Assembly (NCBI RefSeq): GCF_002982315.1
Contig: NZ_MWZD01000019.1
Location: 1 to 64,000, forward strand
DNA: 64,000 nt
DNA from: Leucobacter massiliensis
GTDB taxonomy: Bacteria > Actinomycetota > Actinomycetes > Actinomycetales > Microbacteriaceae
Reading direction: 5' to 3'
Part shown: piece by piece, positions 33,123 to 42,379 of the stretch
Position numbering within the stretch: the stretch's first letter is position 1
How the letters are laid out: every line of letters starts with the position of its first letter
Program-made: the position numbers and the translations under genes
The notes under the pieces: generated by a model
What the model saw: only the letters and a program-made list of their open reading frames with translations
Databases searched by the model: none
What the model was told of the DNA's origin: nothing

Positions 33123-33797
33123 CTAGCCCGGGAATCCCCAAAATGAGCCGTGGAGTCCGACGCTGCGGAAGTAGTCGGTCGCGGCTGTCGGATCGCGGCG
33201 AATGTAGGGGGTGCCCAGGCGTCCTTCGTACCAGTGGGCGGCGAGGTTCCACAGAGTCTTGAGGCTCATGATGTAGCCGCGTTGGTGGCCGTGGCGGTCG
33301 AGCCAGGTGTTGACGCAGGTCTCGTCGCAGAAGATGAGCTGGTTGTCGCAGGCGTGGGCGGCGTCGGGCCAGATCTGGTCGGCGGGGGTAAGGAAGTGCG
33401 CGACCTGGTCGCCCGTTGGCGGTGCTTGGTTGGTGACCGTCCAGGCGTGTGGGGTGTCGCAGGCAGGACAGGTGGTCGCGACGAGGACGGAAGGCGAGTC
33501 GGGGACGAGGTGCGGGATGGCGAAGGAGTCCCAGGCGCAGCCTCCCCACCAAAGGGTATGCGGTCCCATGACGGAGAACCCGAAGGAGCGGGTTGCGAAC
33601 GGGTGCGCCATCTCGACCTGTCCGTTTTTGAGGACGAGGTTGCGGGTGTCGGCAAGTTCCGTGAGTGCCTGCTGATACACGTCCGCTGACAGGTCGAGGC
33701 TGGCGGCGAGTTCGTCGCGGGGAGGAAGAGCGCCGGTCCGGGCGAGGTGAGTGTAGATCGTATGCCGTACGCGTTCGGCGGTATCTGAGATCGTCAT
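33123..33797 (-). CDS. Organomercurial lyase (MerB)-like protein
   Basis: A 224-residue protein resembling alkylmercury lyase. GGCAWDSFAIP contains C87 and D90, with the same CxxD spacing as the catalytic Cys96 and Asp99 of MerB. LIFCDETCVNTW supplies Cys at 157 and 161 near the third catalytic cysteine. An N-terminal winged helix (about 10-60) is also MerB-like. No merA, merR or transport gene lies nearby. Instead it closes an operon with an old yellow enzyme and an SDR, so it may cleave another carbon-heteroatom substrate or be a decoupled resistance gene. Confidence 0.72.
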   Translation of the reverse strand: MTISDTAERVRHTIYTHLARTGALPPRDELAASLDLSADVYQQALTELADTRNLVLKNGQVEMAHPFATRSFGFSVMGPHTLWWGGCAWDSFAIPHLVPDSPSVLVATTCPACDTPHAWTVTNQAPPTGDQVAHFLTPADQIWPDAAHACDNQLIFCDETCVNTWLDRHGHQRGYIMSLKTLWNLAAHWYEGRLGTPYIRRDPTAATDYFRSVGLHGSFWGFPG

Positions 33798-33888
33798 CGT
33801 TGACTCCTGAGGGTGATGTGTGCCGCATACGAGGACCGGTGGACGGGGAAGCCGCTTGGCTGGCACAGTGGCAGCCTCCCCGGTCGGG

Positions 33889-34602
33889 TCAGTTGTTGGC
33901 GGCGAGCTGTGGGTAGACGGCTTCGAGCGGGGCTGACAGGCCTGCCTTAAGGTTGACCGAGTTCTCATCGGCGAGGACTTCGTACCCGCCTGCTTCGAGG
34001 GTGTCGAAGACCTGGGTGACGAGGTCGGCGGGATCGACCTTGGGGCCTTGTGCGTTGGCGGCCATCGCGGTGTCGACGTAGCCGACGTGCACGCCGACGA
34101 CCTGAACGCCCTTGGGCTGCAGTTCCAGGCGGAGGGAGTTCGTCGCGGACCACAGGGCGGCCTTGGTGGCCGAGTAGATGCCGGCGACGGCCCACCAGGA
34201 TAGTGCAGAGTGAATGTCGATGATCGCGGTGTTTCCTCCCTTGCCTGCGAGGATCGGCGCGAAGGCTCGGGCGAGGAACAGGGGGCCGAGGAAGTTGGTC
34301 TCGACGTTCTGACGGATCTCTTCATCCGTGTGGGTGAGGATGCCTGCCGAGGAGACCGATGCACCTGCATTGTTGATCAGGACCGTGACATCGGTCGCTT
34401 CAGAAGCGGCTGCCTGGATGGAGGCGGGGTCGGTGACGTCGAGGGTGAGTGGCACGATGCGCTCGTCGTCCCACTGGCGGGGGTTCCGGGCGGTGGCATA
34501 CACCTTTGCTGCGCCGCGGGCGAGGGCTTCACGGACGAAGTGGCCGCCGATGCCGCCGTTCGCTCCGGTGATGACGACGACAGCGCCGTTGAGAGACGTC
34601 AT
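33889..34602 (-). CDS. Short-chain dehydrogenase/reductase
   Basis: A 237-residue classical SDR. It has the Rossmann motif TGANGGIG, the NNAG motif, a catalytic Ser region (IIDIHSALSWWAVAG) and YSATK, in which Tyr and Lys are the catalytic pair. Acidic residues after beta-2 are absent (YATARNPRQW), suggesting NADP(H). AAGGAG precedes the ATG. It lies between the OYE and MerB-like genes with short gaps, so one operon. Confidence 0.9.
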   Translation of the reverse strand: MTSLNGAVVVITGANGGIGGHFVREALARGAAKVYATARNPRQWDDERIVPLTLDVTDPASIQAAASEATDVTVLINNAGASVSSAGILTHTDEEIRQNVETNFLGPLFLARAFAPILAGKGGNTAIIDIHSALSWWAVAGIYSATKAALWSATNSLRLELQPKGVQVVGVHVGYVDTAMAANAQGPKVDPADLVTQVFDTLEAGGYEVLADENSVNLKAGLSAPLEAVYPQLAANN

Positions 34603-34692
34603 GGAATGGATCTCCTTGATCGTGTGATGGTTCGGGTGGTCGAGAAGTTGTGGCCGGGCGGGCGTCGGGTACCGCCCGGCCAGCTCCGCCGG

Positions 34693-35784
34693 TCAGGCGT
34701 CGGTGAGCGTCGGGTAGTCGGTGTACCCGTGCGCGCCCCCGGTGTAGAGTGTCGCCGGGTCGAGGTCGTTGAGCGGCGCATCGGTACGAAGACGCTCGAC
34801 GATGTCGGGGTTCGCGAGCGCGAACCGGCCCAGCGGGGCGATGTCAGCAAGCCCGGCGTCGATGTCGGCGGCGATCCCATCACGCTCGCGCCCGTAGCGG
34901 ACCACGAGCACGGCGGTCGGCCAGACTTCGCGGAAGGACGAGAGAAGCTCGTAGTCGCCGAGGTGGTGCACGTGCAGGTACACCAGGTTCAGCTTCGCAA
35001 GCTCGCCGACGAGGTAGCGGTACTGCGCACGCACGGCCTCGGTGTCGCCCTCGTCGAGCCCACCGAGGGGGAATGCTGGGGAGATGCGGATACCGGTGCG
35101 GTCCGCGCCGATCTCCTCTGCCACGGCCTTCGCGACCTCGATCACGAACCGGGCGCGGTTCTCAACAGAGCCGCCATACTCGTCGCTGCGCTGATTGGCG
35201 TTGGGGGCGAGGAATTGGTGGAGCAGGTAGCCGTTGGCGGCGTGGATCTCCACCCCGTCGGCGCCGGCGGCGATCGCGGAGGCGGCGGCGTGGCGGAACT
35301 CGCCGATCACATCCTGGATCTCCGCCGCAGACAGCTCGCGCGGCACCGGCGTCTTCTTCGGGCCTTCCGCCGTGAACATTTCCTGCTCGGCAGAGATTGC
35401 GGACGGGGCGACGGGCTGACGGTGATGCGGCGTGTTGTCGGGGTGGGAGATGCGCCCGACATGCATGAGCTGAATGAACAGGTGCCCACCCTGCTGATGC
35501 ACGGCATCGGCGACCTTGGCCCAGCCGGCCACGTGCTCGGGCGCGTAAATGCCGGGGGTGTTCAGGTATCCCTGCCCGTCTGCGGAGGGCTGCGTGCCCT
35601 CGGTGATGACCAGCCCGAGCGACGCCCGCTGACTGTAGTACTCCGCCGCCAGCTCGCCCGGCGTGCCGTCGGGGTTGGCGCGGTTGCGGGTCATGGGGGC
35701 CAGCGCGAGCCGATGCGCAAGCTCAATCCCGCCGAGGGTGAACGGCTGCCAGACGGAGTCCAAAGAGGTCATAACCGGTGTCAT
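34693..35784 (-). CDS. Old yellow enzyme-family alkene reductase, copy 1
   Basis: A 363-residue FMN-dependent ene-reductase: PFTLGGIELAHRLALAPMTRNRA at the start, GLVITEGTQPS, LFIQLMHVGRISH with active-site residues, and GVEIHAANGYLLHQFLAPNANQRSDEYGG, containing the H-x-x-N pair that binds substrate carbonyls. The C-terminal ADIAPLGRFALANPDIVERL completes the barrel. It would reduce activated C=C bonds (enones, quinones, nitro-alkenes). The first ATG lies immediately after an AAAGGA, so translation may start at the ATG at 35772. It is first in the operon, divergent from TetR copy 1. Confidence 0.92.
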   Translation of the reverse strand: MTPVMTSLDSVWQPFTLGGIELAHRLALAPMTRNRANPDGTPGELAAEYYSQRASLGLVITEGTQPSADGQGYLNTPGIYAPEHVAGWAKVADAVHQQGGHLFIQLMHVGRISHPDNTPHHRQPVAPSAISAEQEMFTAEGPKKTPVPRELSAAEIQDVIGEFRHAAASAIAAGADGVEIHAANGYLLHQFLAPNANQRSDEYGGSVENRARFVIEVAKAVAEEIGADRTGIRISPAFPLGGLDEGDTEAVRAQYRYLVGELAKLNLVYLHVHHLGDYELLSSFREVWPTAVLVVRYGRERDGIAADIDAGLADIAPLGRFALANPDIVERLRTDAPLNDLDPATLYTGGAHGYTDYPTLTDA

Positions 35785-35888
35785 TCCTTTATATCGAGGA
35801 GGGTGTCACTTCTCAGCTGAGCATGCGTGGTGTGCCCGGCTGGGCGTGGGAGAATGAGGGGAACCAGATTCGAGCCCACACAACAGTG

Positions 35889-35914
35889 ACTATACTCAGA
35901 ACTGAGTTTAGTCA
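35889..35914. promoter_or_regulatory. TetR operator, 26-bp near-perfect palindrome
   Basis: GACTA-T-ACTCAGAACTGAGT-T-TAGTC: the core ACTCAGAACTGAGT is at 35895-35908, and the GACTA/TAGTC arms at the outside match with one mismatch each side. It lies between the divergent OYE operon and TetR copy 1. The same core reappears at 58896-58909 before the second TetR. Confidence 0.8.
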
Positions 35915-35938
35915 TAGTTTATTCCAGGAGGATGAGCC

Positions 35939-36541
35939 ATGCCAGTGGCGACCGAGCCGCTCGGGCGACGCGAGCGGAACAAGCAGGCCAAGCTCGACCG
36001 CATCACCGCCGCCGCGAGTGCACTCTTCGCAGAGCATGGCGTCGACGAGGTCACGACGCAGCAGATCGCCGATGCGGCCGACATCGGCACCGGTACCCTG
36101 TTTTTGTATGCCAAGACCAAGGGCGAACTGTTGCTGCTTGTGCAGAATGCCCACTACGCCACCGCGCTGAAGCATGGACGCTCTGCCGCGGCACGGGAGT
36201 CCACGGCCGTGGATGCTGTGGTGGCGCTGCTGGCTCCGGTGGTGGCGTGTAACCGGGTGCAGGTCGACAACGGGCGCACCTACCTGCGGGAAATGGTCTT
36301 TGGTGACCCGGCCGAGCCTCACCACGCCGAGGCTCTTACTATCGTGGCGCAGACCGAAGAGGCCGCCGCTGGTCTTCTTGCCCAGCATCTCGGACTGGAC
36401 GAGACTGGTGCCGCCACTTTGGCTCGGGTGATTTCCGCGATCCTGTTCCTGACCATGGCCTCCAGCGAGCATGTCGACAGCAGTATCGAGGAGATCGTCG
36501 CAGCAATCCGTACCCAGGTCGCTGCAATCCTTCCCCAATGA
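35939..36541 (+). CDS. TetR-family regulator, copy 1
   Basis: A 200-residue TetR: RRERNKQAKLDRITAAASALFAEHGVDEVTTQQIADAADIGTGTLFLYAKTKGEL forms the HTH and first helices, then an all-helical ligand domain with GRTYLREMVFGDPAEPHH. It is a clear paralog of the TetR at 58942 (shared ALFAEHG/TLFAEHG, YLYA-TK, NGRTYLxExVFGDPxEPH). CAGGAGG lies upstream. It probably represses itself and the divergent OYE-SDR-MerB-like operon via the palindrome at 35889-35914. Confidence 0.9.
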   Translation: MPVATEPLGRRERNKQAKLDRITAAASALFAEHGVDEVTTQQIADAADIGTGTLFLYAKTKGELLLLVQNAHYATALKHGRSAAARESTAVDAVVALLAPVVACNRVQVDNGRTYLREMVFGDPAEPHHAEALTIVAQTEEAAAGLLAQHLGLDETGAATLARVISAILFLTMASSEHVDSSIEEIVAAIRTQVAAILPQ

Positions 36542-36626
36542 CTGCCAATTCATCTTCACGATTGACACCGGTGTGTTGGTAATGGACGTAACCATTCATT
36601 CGCCCCTGATTCGGTGCAATCTGCCC

Positions 36627-37112
36627 TCAGGCGTCTCCCTGAGCCGGCCTGGGTGCGGTGCGGATGAACTGCACCGCCTCCGCGGGAACGATTCGCCCTG
36701 AGGGGTCCACGAGCTCGGCGTGCACGCGCCGCTGCCCTTCAGTGGTCAGCGGGATGACCCGCAGTTCCGGGTCCTGGGGAACATGAGTGTGCCCCCACTG
36801 CTGCATCGCCACGAGCACCGTCTTCAGTTCCTCGCCCGCTGGGGTCAGGTGATAGGCGTCCCGGGTGCGCTGCCCGGGTTCCTGGTAAGGGGTCCTCTCC
36901 ATCACGCCGTGCTCGACGAGCGAGGCAAGCCGGGCGGTCAGCACGTCGGAGGCTATTCCCAGCGTGTCACGGAACTGTGCGAAGGTGCGCGCTCCCAGCA
37001 GGGCTTCGCGGACCAGGAGGAAACTCCAGGTGTCGGTGAGCACCCCGAGGCTGCGGATGATCGCGCACGGGTGCTCGATCGCGTGAGCAAGGGTCGGAGA
37101 GGGGCGTGGCAT
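36627..37112 (-). CDS. HxlR-family transcriptional regulator
   Basis: A 161-residue winged-helix protein of the HxlR family: CAIIRSLGVLTDTWSFLLVREALLGARTFAQFRDTLG, IASDVLTARLASLVEHGVMERTPY, then YHLTPAGEEL. Members of this family commonly sense electrophiles or aldehydes through cysteines; here the only candidate is C17. It lies downstream of OYE copy 2 on the same strand and probably regulates the divergent tautomerase-OYE and AKR operons. Confidence 0.88.
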   Translation of the reverse strand: MPRPSPTLAHAIEHPCAIIRSLGVLTDTWSFLLVREALLGARTFAQFRDTLGIASDVLTARLASLVEHGVMERTPYQEPGQRTRDAYHLTPAGEELKTVLVAMQQWGHTHVPQDPELRVIPLTTEGQRRVHAELVDPSGRIVPAEAVQFIRTAPRPAQGDA

Positions 37113-37174
37113 GTGCTCAACTCTAGCCTGACTCCGCACAACCAATCCAGGTGTCGAGTGCTCGGCACCTGGCT

Positions 37175-38317
37175 CTAGAGGAGATGCTTCTCGTCTTCCT
37201 TCGCGTACGGGCGGATCTCGTCGAGGTGGCCGTCGCGGACCTTGCTCGTCCACTCGCCGTCGGAGAGCACAGCTCGCCCGAGACCTACAAGGTCGAACTC
37301 CCCCCGCTCGAACAACTCCACCAGACGCGCCAGGCTCAGCGACCCCGCTGCGGTGTCGTTCTCCAGGAACGGGGCCGCAACGCCGATCGAGCCGAGAGCG
37401 ATAGTCGGCAATCCGGTGAGGTGCTTCGTCCACCCCGCCAGGGTGCGGTCCTCGCCATCGAACGCGGGGAGCCAGTAGCGGCGGGTGGAGACATGGAACC
37501 CAGAGACGCCGGCTGCCACGAGTGGGTCGAGGATGGTTCCGAGTTCTGCGGGGGTGGCGGCGATGCGGGCGTCGAAGTCGGCGCCCTTCCACTGCGAGTA
37601 GCGGAACACAACCAGGAAGTCTGGGCCGACCGCGTCCCGCACCGCGGCGACGACCTCGGCGCTCAGACGGGCGCGGGAAGCAATGCTGCCGCCGTAGGGG
37701 TCGGTGCGCTGGTTCGTTCTCGACCACAGGAACGCGTCGAGCAGGTAGCCGTGGGCGCCGTGCAGCTCGACCCCGTCGAATCCGATCTGCTTCGCGGTCG
37801 CAGCCGCACGGGCGAAGGAGGCGATGATCGCATCGATCTCAGCCAGGGACGCCTCCTCGCCTCGGGGTGATCCGTCGAAGCCGATCCCGGAAGGTCCCAC
37901 GATCGGCGCGTCCGGGTGCGGCGCGGCGCCTTCGCGGCGCGCGAGCCCGAGATGCCACAACTGCGGGAAGATCCGCCCGCCCTCGGCGTGTACCGCTTCC
38001 ACCACTCGACGCCACCCGGCTGTGGCGTCGTCGCCATAGATGCGGGGGACACGGTCGCTGGAACCGGCGGAGGGGTGATCGATGTAGGTGCCCTCGGTCA
38101 CGATTAGGCCCAGGTGGGCTGCACGGCGGCGGTAGTACTCGACCACGTCATCACCGGGGATGCCACCGGGTGAGAAGCTGCGCGTCATCGGCGCCATCAC
38201 GAACCGATTCTTCAGCTCCACCCCCGATAGCGTGAACGGGGTGAACAGGGGAGCAGGGTCGACGCCGTCGAGCAGCGTCGAGGTAAGCGGGGCGTGAGTT
38301 GTCGCGGGGTGTGTCAT
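37175..38317 (-). CDS. Old yellow enzyme-family reductase, copy 2
   Basis: A 380-residue FMN ene-reductase: LFTPFTLSGVELKNRFVMAPMTRSFS, LIVTEGTYIDHP, RIFPQLWHLGLARRE, and GVELHGAHGYLLDAFLWSRTNQRTDPYGG, with the H-G-A-H active-site variant in which His replaces Asn of the other copy. That change implies a different substrate range. The C-terminus reads FDLVGLGRAVLSDGEW. I chose ATG 38317, preceded by GGAGG. Confidence 0.9.
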   Translation of the reverse strand: MTHPATTHAPLTSTLLDGVDPAPLFTPFTLSGVELKNRFVMAPMTRSFSPGGIPGDDVVEYYRRRAAHLGLIVTEGTYIDHPSAGSSDRVPRIYGDDATAGWRRVVEAVHAEGGRIFPQLWHLGLARREGAAPHPDAPIVGPSGIGFDGSPRGEEASLAEIDAIIASFARAAATAKQIGFDGVELHGAHGYLLDAFLWSRTNQRTDPYGGSIASRARLSAEVVAAVRDAVGPDFLVVFRYSQWKGADFDARIAATPAELGTILDPLVAAGVSGFHVSTRRYWLPAFDGEDRTLAGWTKHLTGLPTIALGSIGVAAPFLENDTAAGSLSLARLVELFERGEFDLVGLGRAVLSDGEWTSKVRDGHLDEIRPYAKEDEKHLL

Positions 38318-38407
38318 GTGTCCTCCAACCGCAAGATGGTCATGGTCGTTCCGCAGATGACGCCCGGTGACAGTGCCGGGCCGAAGCATATTGGGGTGCG
38401 CCCCGCG

Positions 38408-38815
38408 TCAGGTCGGCGCACCATCCGGGTCGGGAGCGAGTTGCAGATGCCCGCGGCCGAAGGAGAAGTTCTCTTTCGGGACCGGTACTAGCGCGATGAA
38501 GACGTCGTCGCCGGAGATTCCAAGCGCGGCGGTGGTCTTCGTGCAGATCGCCGCGGTGAGTGCGCGCTTGTCCGCCAGGGGTCGTTCGGCGGTGAACAGC
38601 ACGGTGATGATCACCGCGTCAGCGGTGCGCTGCATGTCCATGTAGCCAGGGTCCAGGAACAGCTCGTCCGGTCCGTGGCTCGTGATGGACACGAACTGAT
38701 CCTCAGCCGGGATGCCCAGCGCCTCGTAAAGCGCCCCCGGCAATGCCTGCCCGAGCGTGCGCTTCTGCTCCGCCGAGAACCTGCCCGCTGGAACATGCAC
38801 TTCGAACACCGGCAT
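38408..38815 (-). CDS. Tautomerase-superfamily protein
   Basis: A 135-residue protein starting MPVFEVHVPAG, so Pro would be the N-terminal catalytic residue after Met removal, as in 4-oxalocrotonate tautomerase/MIF folds. Two beta-alpha-beta halves are visible (about 1-60 and 65-125). The length equals that of fused-type tautomerases. It is first gene of the minus-strand operon with OYE copy 2 and HxlR; it may isomerise an enol or unsaturated acid made in this island. Confidence 0.82.
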   Translation of the reverse strand: MPVFEVHVPAGRFSAEQKRTLGQALPGALYEALGIPAEDQFVSITSHGPDELFLDPGYMDMQRTADAVIITVLFTAERPLADKRALTAAICTKTTAALGISGDDVFIALVPVPKENFSFGRGHLQLAPDPDGAPT

Positions 38816-38885
38816 GCCGGACTCCTTCCTCGCTTCGTCTCACCCGCGACGCGTGTCTGACTGCGTGACGGATCACGTCAGGCTG

Positions 38886-38898
38886 GGTTGTCATAACC
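38886..38898. promoter_or_regulatory. Inverted repeat between divergent operons, possible HxlR site
   Basis: GGTT-GTCAT-AACC lies between the tautomerase (minus) and aldo-keto reductase (plus) starts. A related ACAACC half-site occurs upstream of the HxlR gene at about 37137. Assignment to HxlR is inference. Confidence 0.4.
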
Positions 38899-38968
38899 AA
38901 CTTAGCATCGATAGGCTCGAAGGAGCCAGAGACTTCGGGCGGTCGCCCACGACGGACAGGAACGACGC

Positions 38969-40024
38969 ATGCGATACACCACGTTCGGACGCCGCACTGG
39001 CTTGCGGGTCAGTGAGTACGCCCTGGGTACGGGGAATTTCGGCACCGGGTGGGGCGCGGGTACGGAGCGAAACGAGGCGAAGGCGATCTTCGACCGGTTC
39101 GTCGAGGCCGGTGGGAACTTCATCGACACCGCCGACACCTACCAGGCTGGTCAATCCGAGCAGCTCGTGGGCGAGTTCATCCACCGGGGCCGGGACGACC
39201 TGGTGCTCGCGACGAAGTTCACCGTCGGTGCCTCACCCGAGCGGAAGCTGCAGCGCACGGGCAACGCCCGCAAGAACCTGCGGATCTCGGTCGAGGAGAG
39301 CCTGACTCGGCTGAACACGGACTACATCGATGTGCTGTGGGTGCACTACCCGGACGCACTCACCCCGGTTGAGGAGCTGCTGCGTGGGCTGGACGATCTC
39401 GTGTCGCAAGGCAAGATCCTCTACGTCGCGTTCTCCAATTTCCCCGCCTGGCGCGTTTCCCGAGCATCGCTGCTCGCGGACGTGTCGGGGTGGGCGCCGG
39501 TGGCGGGTATCCAGGTGGAGTACAGCCTGGTCGAGCGCACCGCTGAGCGGGAGCTACTGCCGATGGCTGAAGCCCTCGGTCTGGGTGTCACGCTCTGGTC
39601 GCCGCTGGGTGGGGGACTGCTCACCGGAAAGTACCGGCAGTCGAGCGAGGGACGCCTGAGTGATTGGGGCAACCTCGTGCACACGGAGACCGACGCGCAG
39701 ACCACCGCCACCGTCGACGCGGTCATCGACATCGCTGAGCGGGTCGGGCGCACGCCCGCGCAGGTTGCTACCGCCTGGGTGCGCGAGCGCGCCCGCCGCC
39801 TGGTAACCCCGGGCATTCCGATCATCGGCCCCCGGCGACTGTCTCAGCTCGACGACTACCTCGCCGCCCTCACCCTCGACCTCGACGACGCGCAGTGCGA
39901 CCGGCTCGACGAGGTCAGCCAAATCCCGCTCGGCATCCCGCACCAGGCCAACCAGAAAGCATTGAATGGGCTCCAGGGTGGGCAATCGTCAGAGTTCGAC
40001 GCCCCCGTCGTGCCGGTCGCATAA
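38969..40024 (+). CDS. Aldo/keto reductase
   Basis: A 351-residue (beta/alpha)8 reductase of the YajO/AKR11-12 type: LRVSEYALGTGNFGTGWG, DTADTYQAGQSEQLVGEF with the catalytic Asp and Tyr, DLVLATKF with Lys, YIDVLWVHYPD with the active-site His, and a C-terminal cofactor site around GIPIIGPRRLSQLDDYLAAL. NADPH-dependent carbonyl reduction is expected. It is first gene of a plus-strand operon with thioesterase, MFS and phzF. Confidence 0.9.
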   Translation: MRYTTFGRRTGLRVSEYALGTGNFGTGWGAGTERNEAKAIFDRFVEAGGNFIDTADTYQAGQSEQLVGEFIHRGRDDLVLATKFTVGASPERKLQRTGNARKNLRISVEESLTRLNTDYIDVLWVHYPDALTPVEELLRGLDDLVSQGKILYVAFSNFPAWRVSRASLLADVSGWAPVAGIQVEYSLVERTAERELLPMAEALGLGVTLWSPLGGGLLTGKYRQSSEGRLSDWGNLVHTETDAQTTATVDAVIDIAERVGRTPAQVATAWVRERARRLVTPGIPIIGPRRLSQLDDYLAALTLDLDDAQCDRLDEVSQIPLGIPHQANQKALNGLQGGQSSEFDAPVVPVA

Positions 40025-40034
40025 GGAATCGCAG

Positions 40035-40565
40035 ATGACATCACACAGCAGCGAGACGCCGGCCAGCGCGGAGCGCTCACGTACGATTCACTACCACGCG
40101 CCCGACACCGACAAGCAAGCCCTATTCGCCAGATCCGGGCTCGAACAACTCCAGGCCGTCGCCACAGGCAAGATCCCGGGGCCGCCGATCAGTGGCCACA
40201 TTGGCCTCGATACTGTGTCGCTCGCAGAAGGGGACGTGGTGATGACCGCTGTCCCGGACGAGTCGCACTACAACCTCATCGGGTCCGTCCATGGTGGCTT
40301 CTTTGCCACTGTGCTCGATACTGTCTGCGGGTGCGCGGTGCACACCACGCTGCCCGCCGGCGTCGGGTACACGAGCCTGGAGATCAAAGTGTCGTTCCTG
40401 CGTCCGATCACAGCTGACACCGGCCCCGTCACCGCCCACGGCTGGGTCACCAAACGCGGAAAGGGCGTCGCGTTCGCCGACGCCGACATCCGCGACCAGA
40501 ACGGCCGGGTCCTCGCCACCGCGTCCAGCACCTGCCTGATCATCCACCCCCGCGCCGCCTCGTGA
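40035..40565 (+). CDS. PaaI-family hotdog thioesterase
   Basis: A 176-residue hotdog-fold protein: HYNLIGSVHGGFFATVLDTVCGCAV contains the HGG motif and acidic residue of the PaaI/YbgC-like active site, and LEIKVSFLRPITADTG follows. It would hydrolyse an acyl- or aryl-CoA thioester. ATG 40035 has AAGGA upstream, ten bases after the aldo-keto reductase. Its TGA overlaps the GTG of the MFS gene. Confidence 0.87.
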   Translation: MTSHSSETPASAERSRTIHYHAPDTDKQALFARSGLEQLQAVATGKIPGPPISGHIGLDTVSLAEGDVVMTAVPDESHYNLIGSVHGGFFATVLDTVCGCAVHTTLPAGVGYTSLEIKVSFLRPITADTGPVTAHGWVTKRGKGVAFADADIRDQNGRVLATASSTCLIIHPRAAS

Positions 40566-41815
40566 CCGGAAGGGACGCCACCGGAACACGAGAGCGGACG
40601 GGGCCGTCGGGCTGGTTCGGTAAGCGGGGCGCATTCTGGGCGGCAGCGTCCGTCCTTGCACTCGCCCTGTGGTCTTCGGGCGCGCCCAGCGTGCTCTACC
40701 CGATCTAAGCGCAGCGCTGGGATCTCTCCCCAATGGGGGTGACGACCGTGTTCGCGACCTACCAGCTTGCGCTCATGGTTGTGCTGCCCCTGTTCGGGAA
40801 TCTCTCGGACCTGTTTGGGCGCCGTCGCATCATGATTACCGGCATCGCCCTCATCGGGGCTTCCGCGCTCGTGTTCGCGTTCGCCCCGCACGTCGGGTTT
40901 CTCTACGTCGGCCGTATTCTGCAAGGCGCTGGGGCGGGTTTGGCGATGGGGGCGGCGACCGCGTCGCTCATCGAGAACAACACCACGTCTAGCCCCCGCT
41001 TCGCCAGCACGATGGCGACGGTGGCCACCTCGACCGGGCTGACCTTGGCGTTGTTCATCAGTGGGTTCTTTGCCGAGTATCTCCCGCTGCCGCTGGTGTG
41101 GAGCTACATCGTTTTGCTCGCCCTGGCCGCCGCCTCTATTGCCGCGCTCCTGTTCTCGCCCGACGACAAACCGGCGACGCGGGAACGGTGGAGCCCACAG
41201 GCCCCGTTCGTACCCGCAGGTATCCGCATCGGGTTCGTCATCGCGACTCTCTCGGTCGCGCTGGCCTATTGCGTGGGAGCGATCTTCCTGTCCCTCGGGG
41301 CGCATATGATCGACCAGTTCACCCACACCGAGAACACCGCCATTGTCGGTGCCCTCCTCGCCGCGTCCTCCGCCTCCATCGGCCTCACCGGGCTGTTCCT
41401 GGCCCGCTTTCACGCCCGGACCCTGATCTGGGCGGGCACCATCTTCACCCTCGTCAGTCTGGGATTGATGGCCGCAGCTTCCGTCCTGCAATCCATGCCG
41501 CTGTTCCTGGGTTGGTGCCTGATCGGCGGCATCGCCTACTCGCTTGCGTTCACCGGAGGTCTCGGCCTCATCAATCGCATCGCCCCCGAACACCACCGCG
41601 GCGCCACCCTCTCCCTGCTCTACCTCCTCGCCTACACCCTCCAAGCCGCCACTGCGATCGGCGTTGGCGCCCTCGCTACCACGACCAACCTCGGAACAGC
41701 GGTCGGCGCCGCTGCAGCCGCACTGGGTGCACTCTGTGTCGTTGTCATCACTCTCGCGGGTATGCAAGCCGTCACGGCACGTCGAATCGTGTCGAAACCG
41801 GACGGTCAGAAATGA
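40562..41815 (+). pseudogene. MFS transporter gene with in-frame TAA at codon 49
   Basis: A GTG at 40562 overlaps the preceding stop and opens a 417-codon MFS frame: AAASVLALALWSSGAPSVLYPI, then TAA (40706-40708), then AQRWDLSPMGVTTVFATYQLALMVVLPLFGNLSDLFGRRR. Comparable transporters read SPLYPxY at this position, so Tyr was probably the ancestral residue. The remainder (from 40733) has 10-11 membrane helices and the motif-A GNLSDLFGRRR. Without readthrough the first helix would be lost. Likely efflux of an island substrate. Confidence 0.8.
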
Positions 41816-42234
41816 ATCAGATCGACCTGACCTGGCTCGATGAAAGGACCAGCATGATATCTGCACGTTATTTCCCGAATCGGGAGGGCTGAGCGATGAG
41901 GCGCTCTCTGCGATTCTCTCAAGTTGACGTCTTTGCCCCGCACGCCTGGATGGGAAACCCCGTGGCTGTCGTTCACGACGCTGACGAGCTCGACGACGTC
42001 ACACTCGCGGCGCTCGCACGATGGACGAACCTCTCCGAGACCACCTTCCTCCTTCGTCCCACGACCGAAGAAGCCGACTATCGTCTGCGGATCTTCACTC
42101 CTGCGGGCGAGCTCCCGTTCGCCGGACACCCGACCCTCGGTAGCGCCCACGCTTGGCTCGCCGCAGGCGGAACTGTCAAGGGTGACAGCATCGTCCAGGA
42201 ATGCGGAATAGGTCTCGTCCCAGTGAAACCGGCC

Positions 42235-42264
42235 TGTTACTCGCCCCAATAAATGTCGTGATTC
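42235..42264 (+). repeat. Left terminal inverted repeat of the Tn552-like transposon
   Basis: Starts TGTTACTCGC and includes ATAAATGTCGTG. A second motif, ATCGTC, follows about 22 bases further in (near 42286), mirrored at the right end, suggesting a second transposase-binding site. Confidence 0.88.
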
Positions 42265-42379
42265 TATGGGCGTCTCTTGTCGCAGCTATCGTCTGCCCGG
42301 GATAGCTTGGAATCGGATGAAGGCCTGGCATAGCATCGTTCTATGCATTTCTCTCATACCCCTAGTGGTCTGGTTCGTC

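Noticed and set aside
34210-35820. 536-codon plus-strand frame opposite the SDR and OYE genes
   Set aside because: Both genes beneath have diagnostic catalytic motifs; this frame is their complement.
40268-41866. 532-codon minus-strand frame opposite thioesterase and MFS
   Set aside because: Shadow frame; the stop in the MFS gene does not justify replacing it, since the transporter helices and GNLSDLFGRRR motif are unmistakable.
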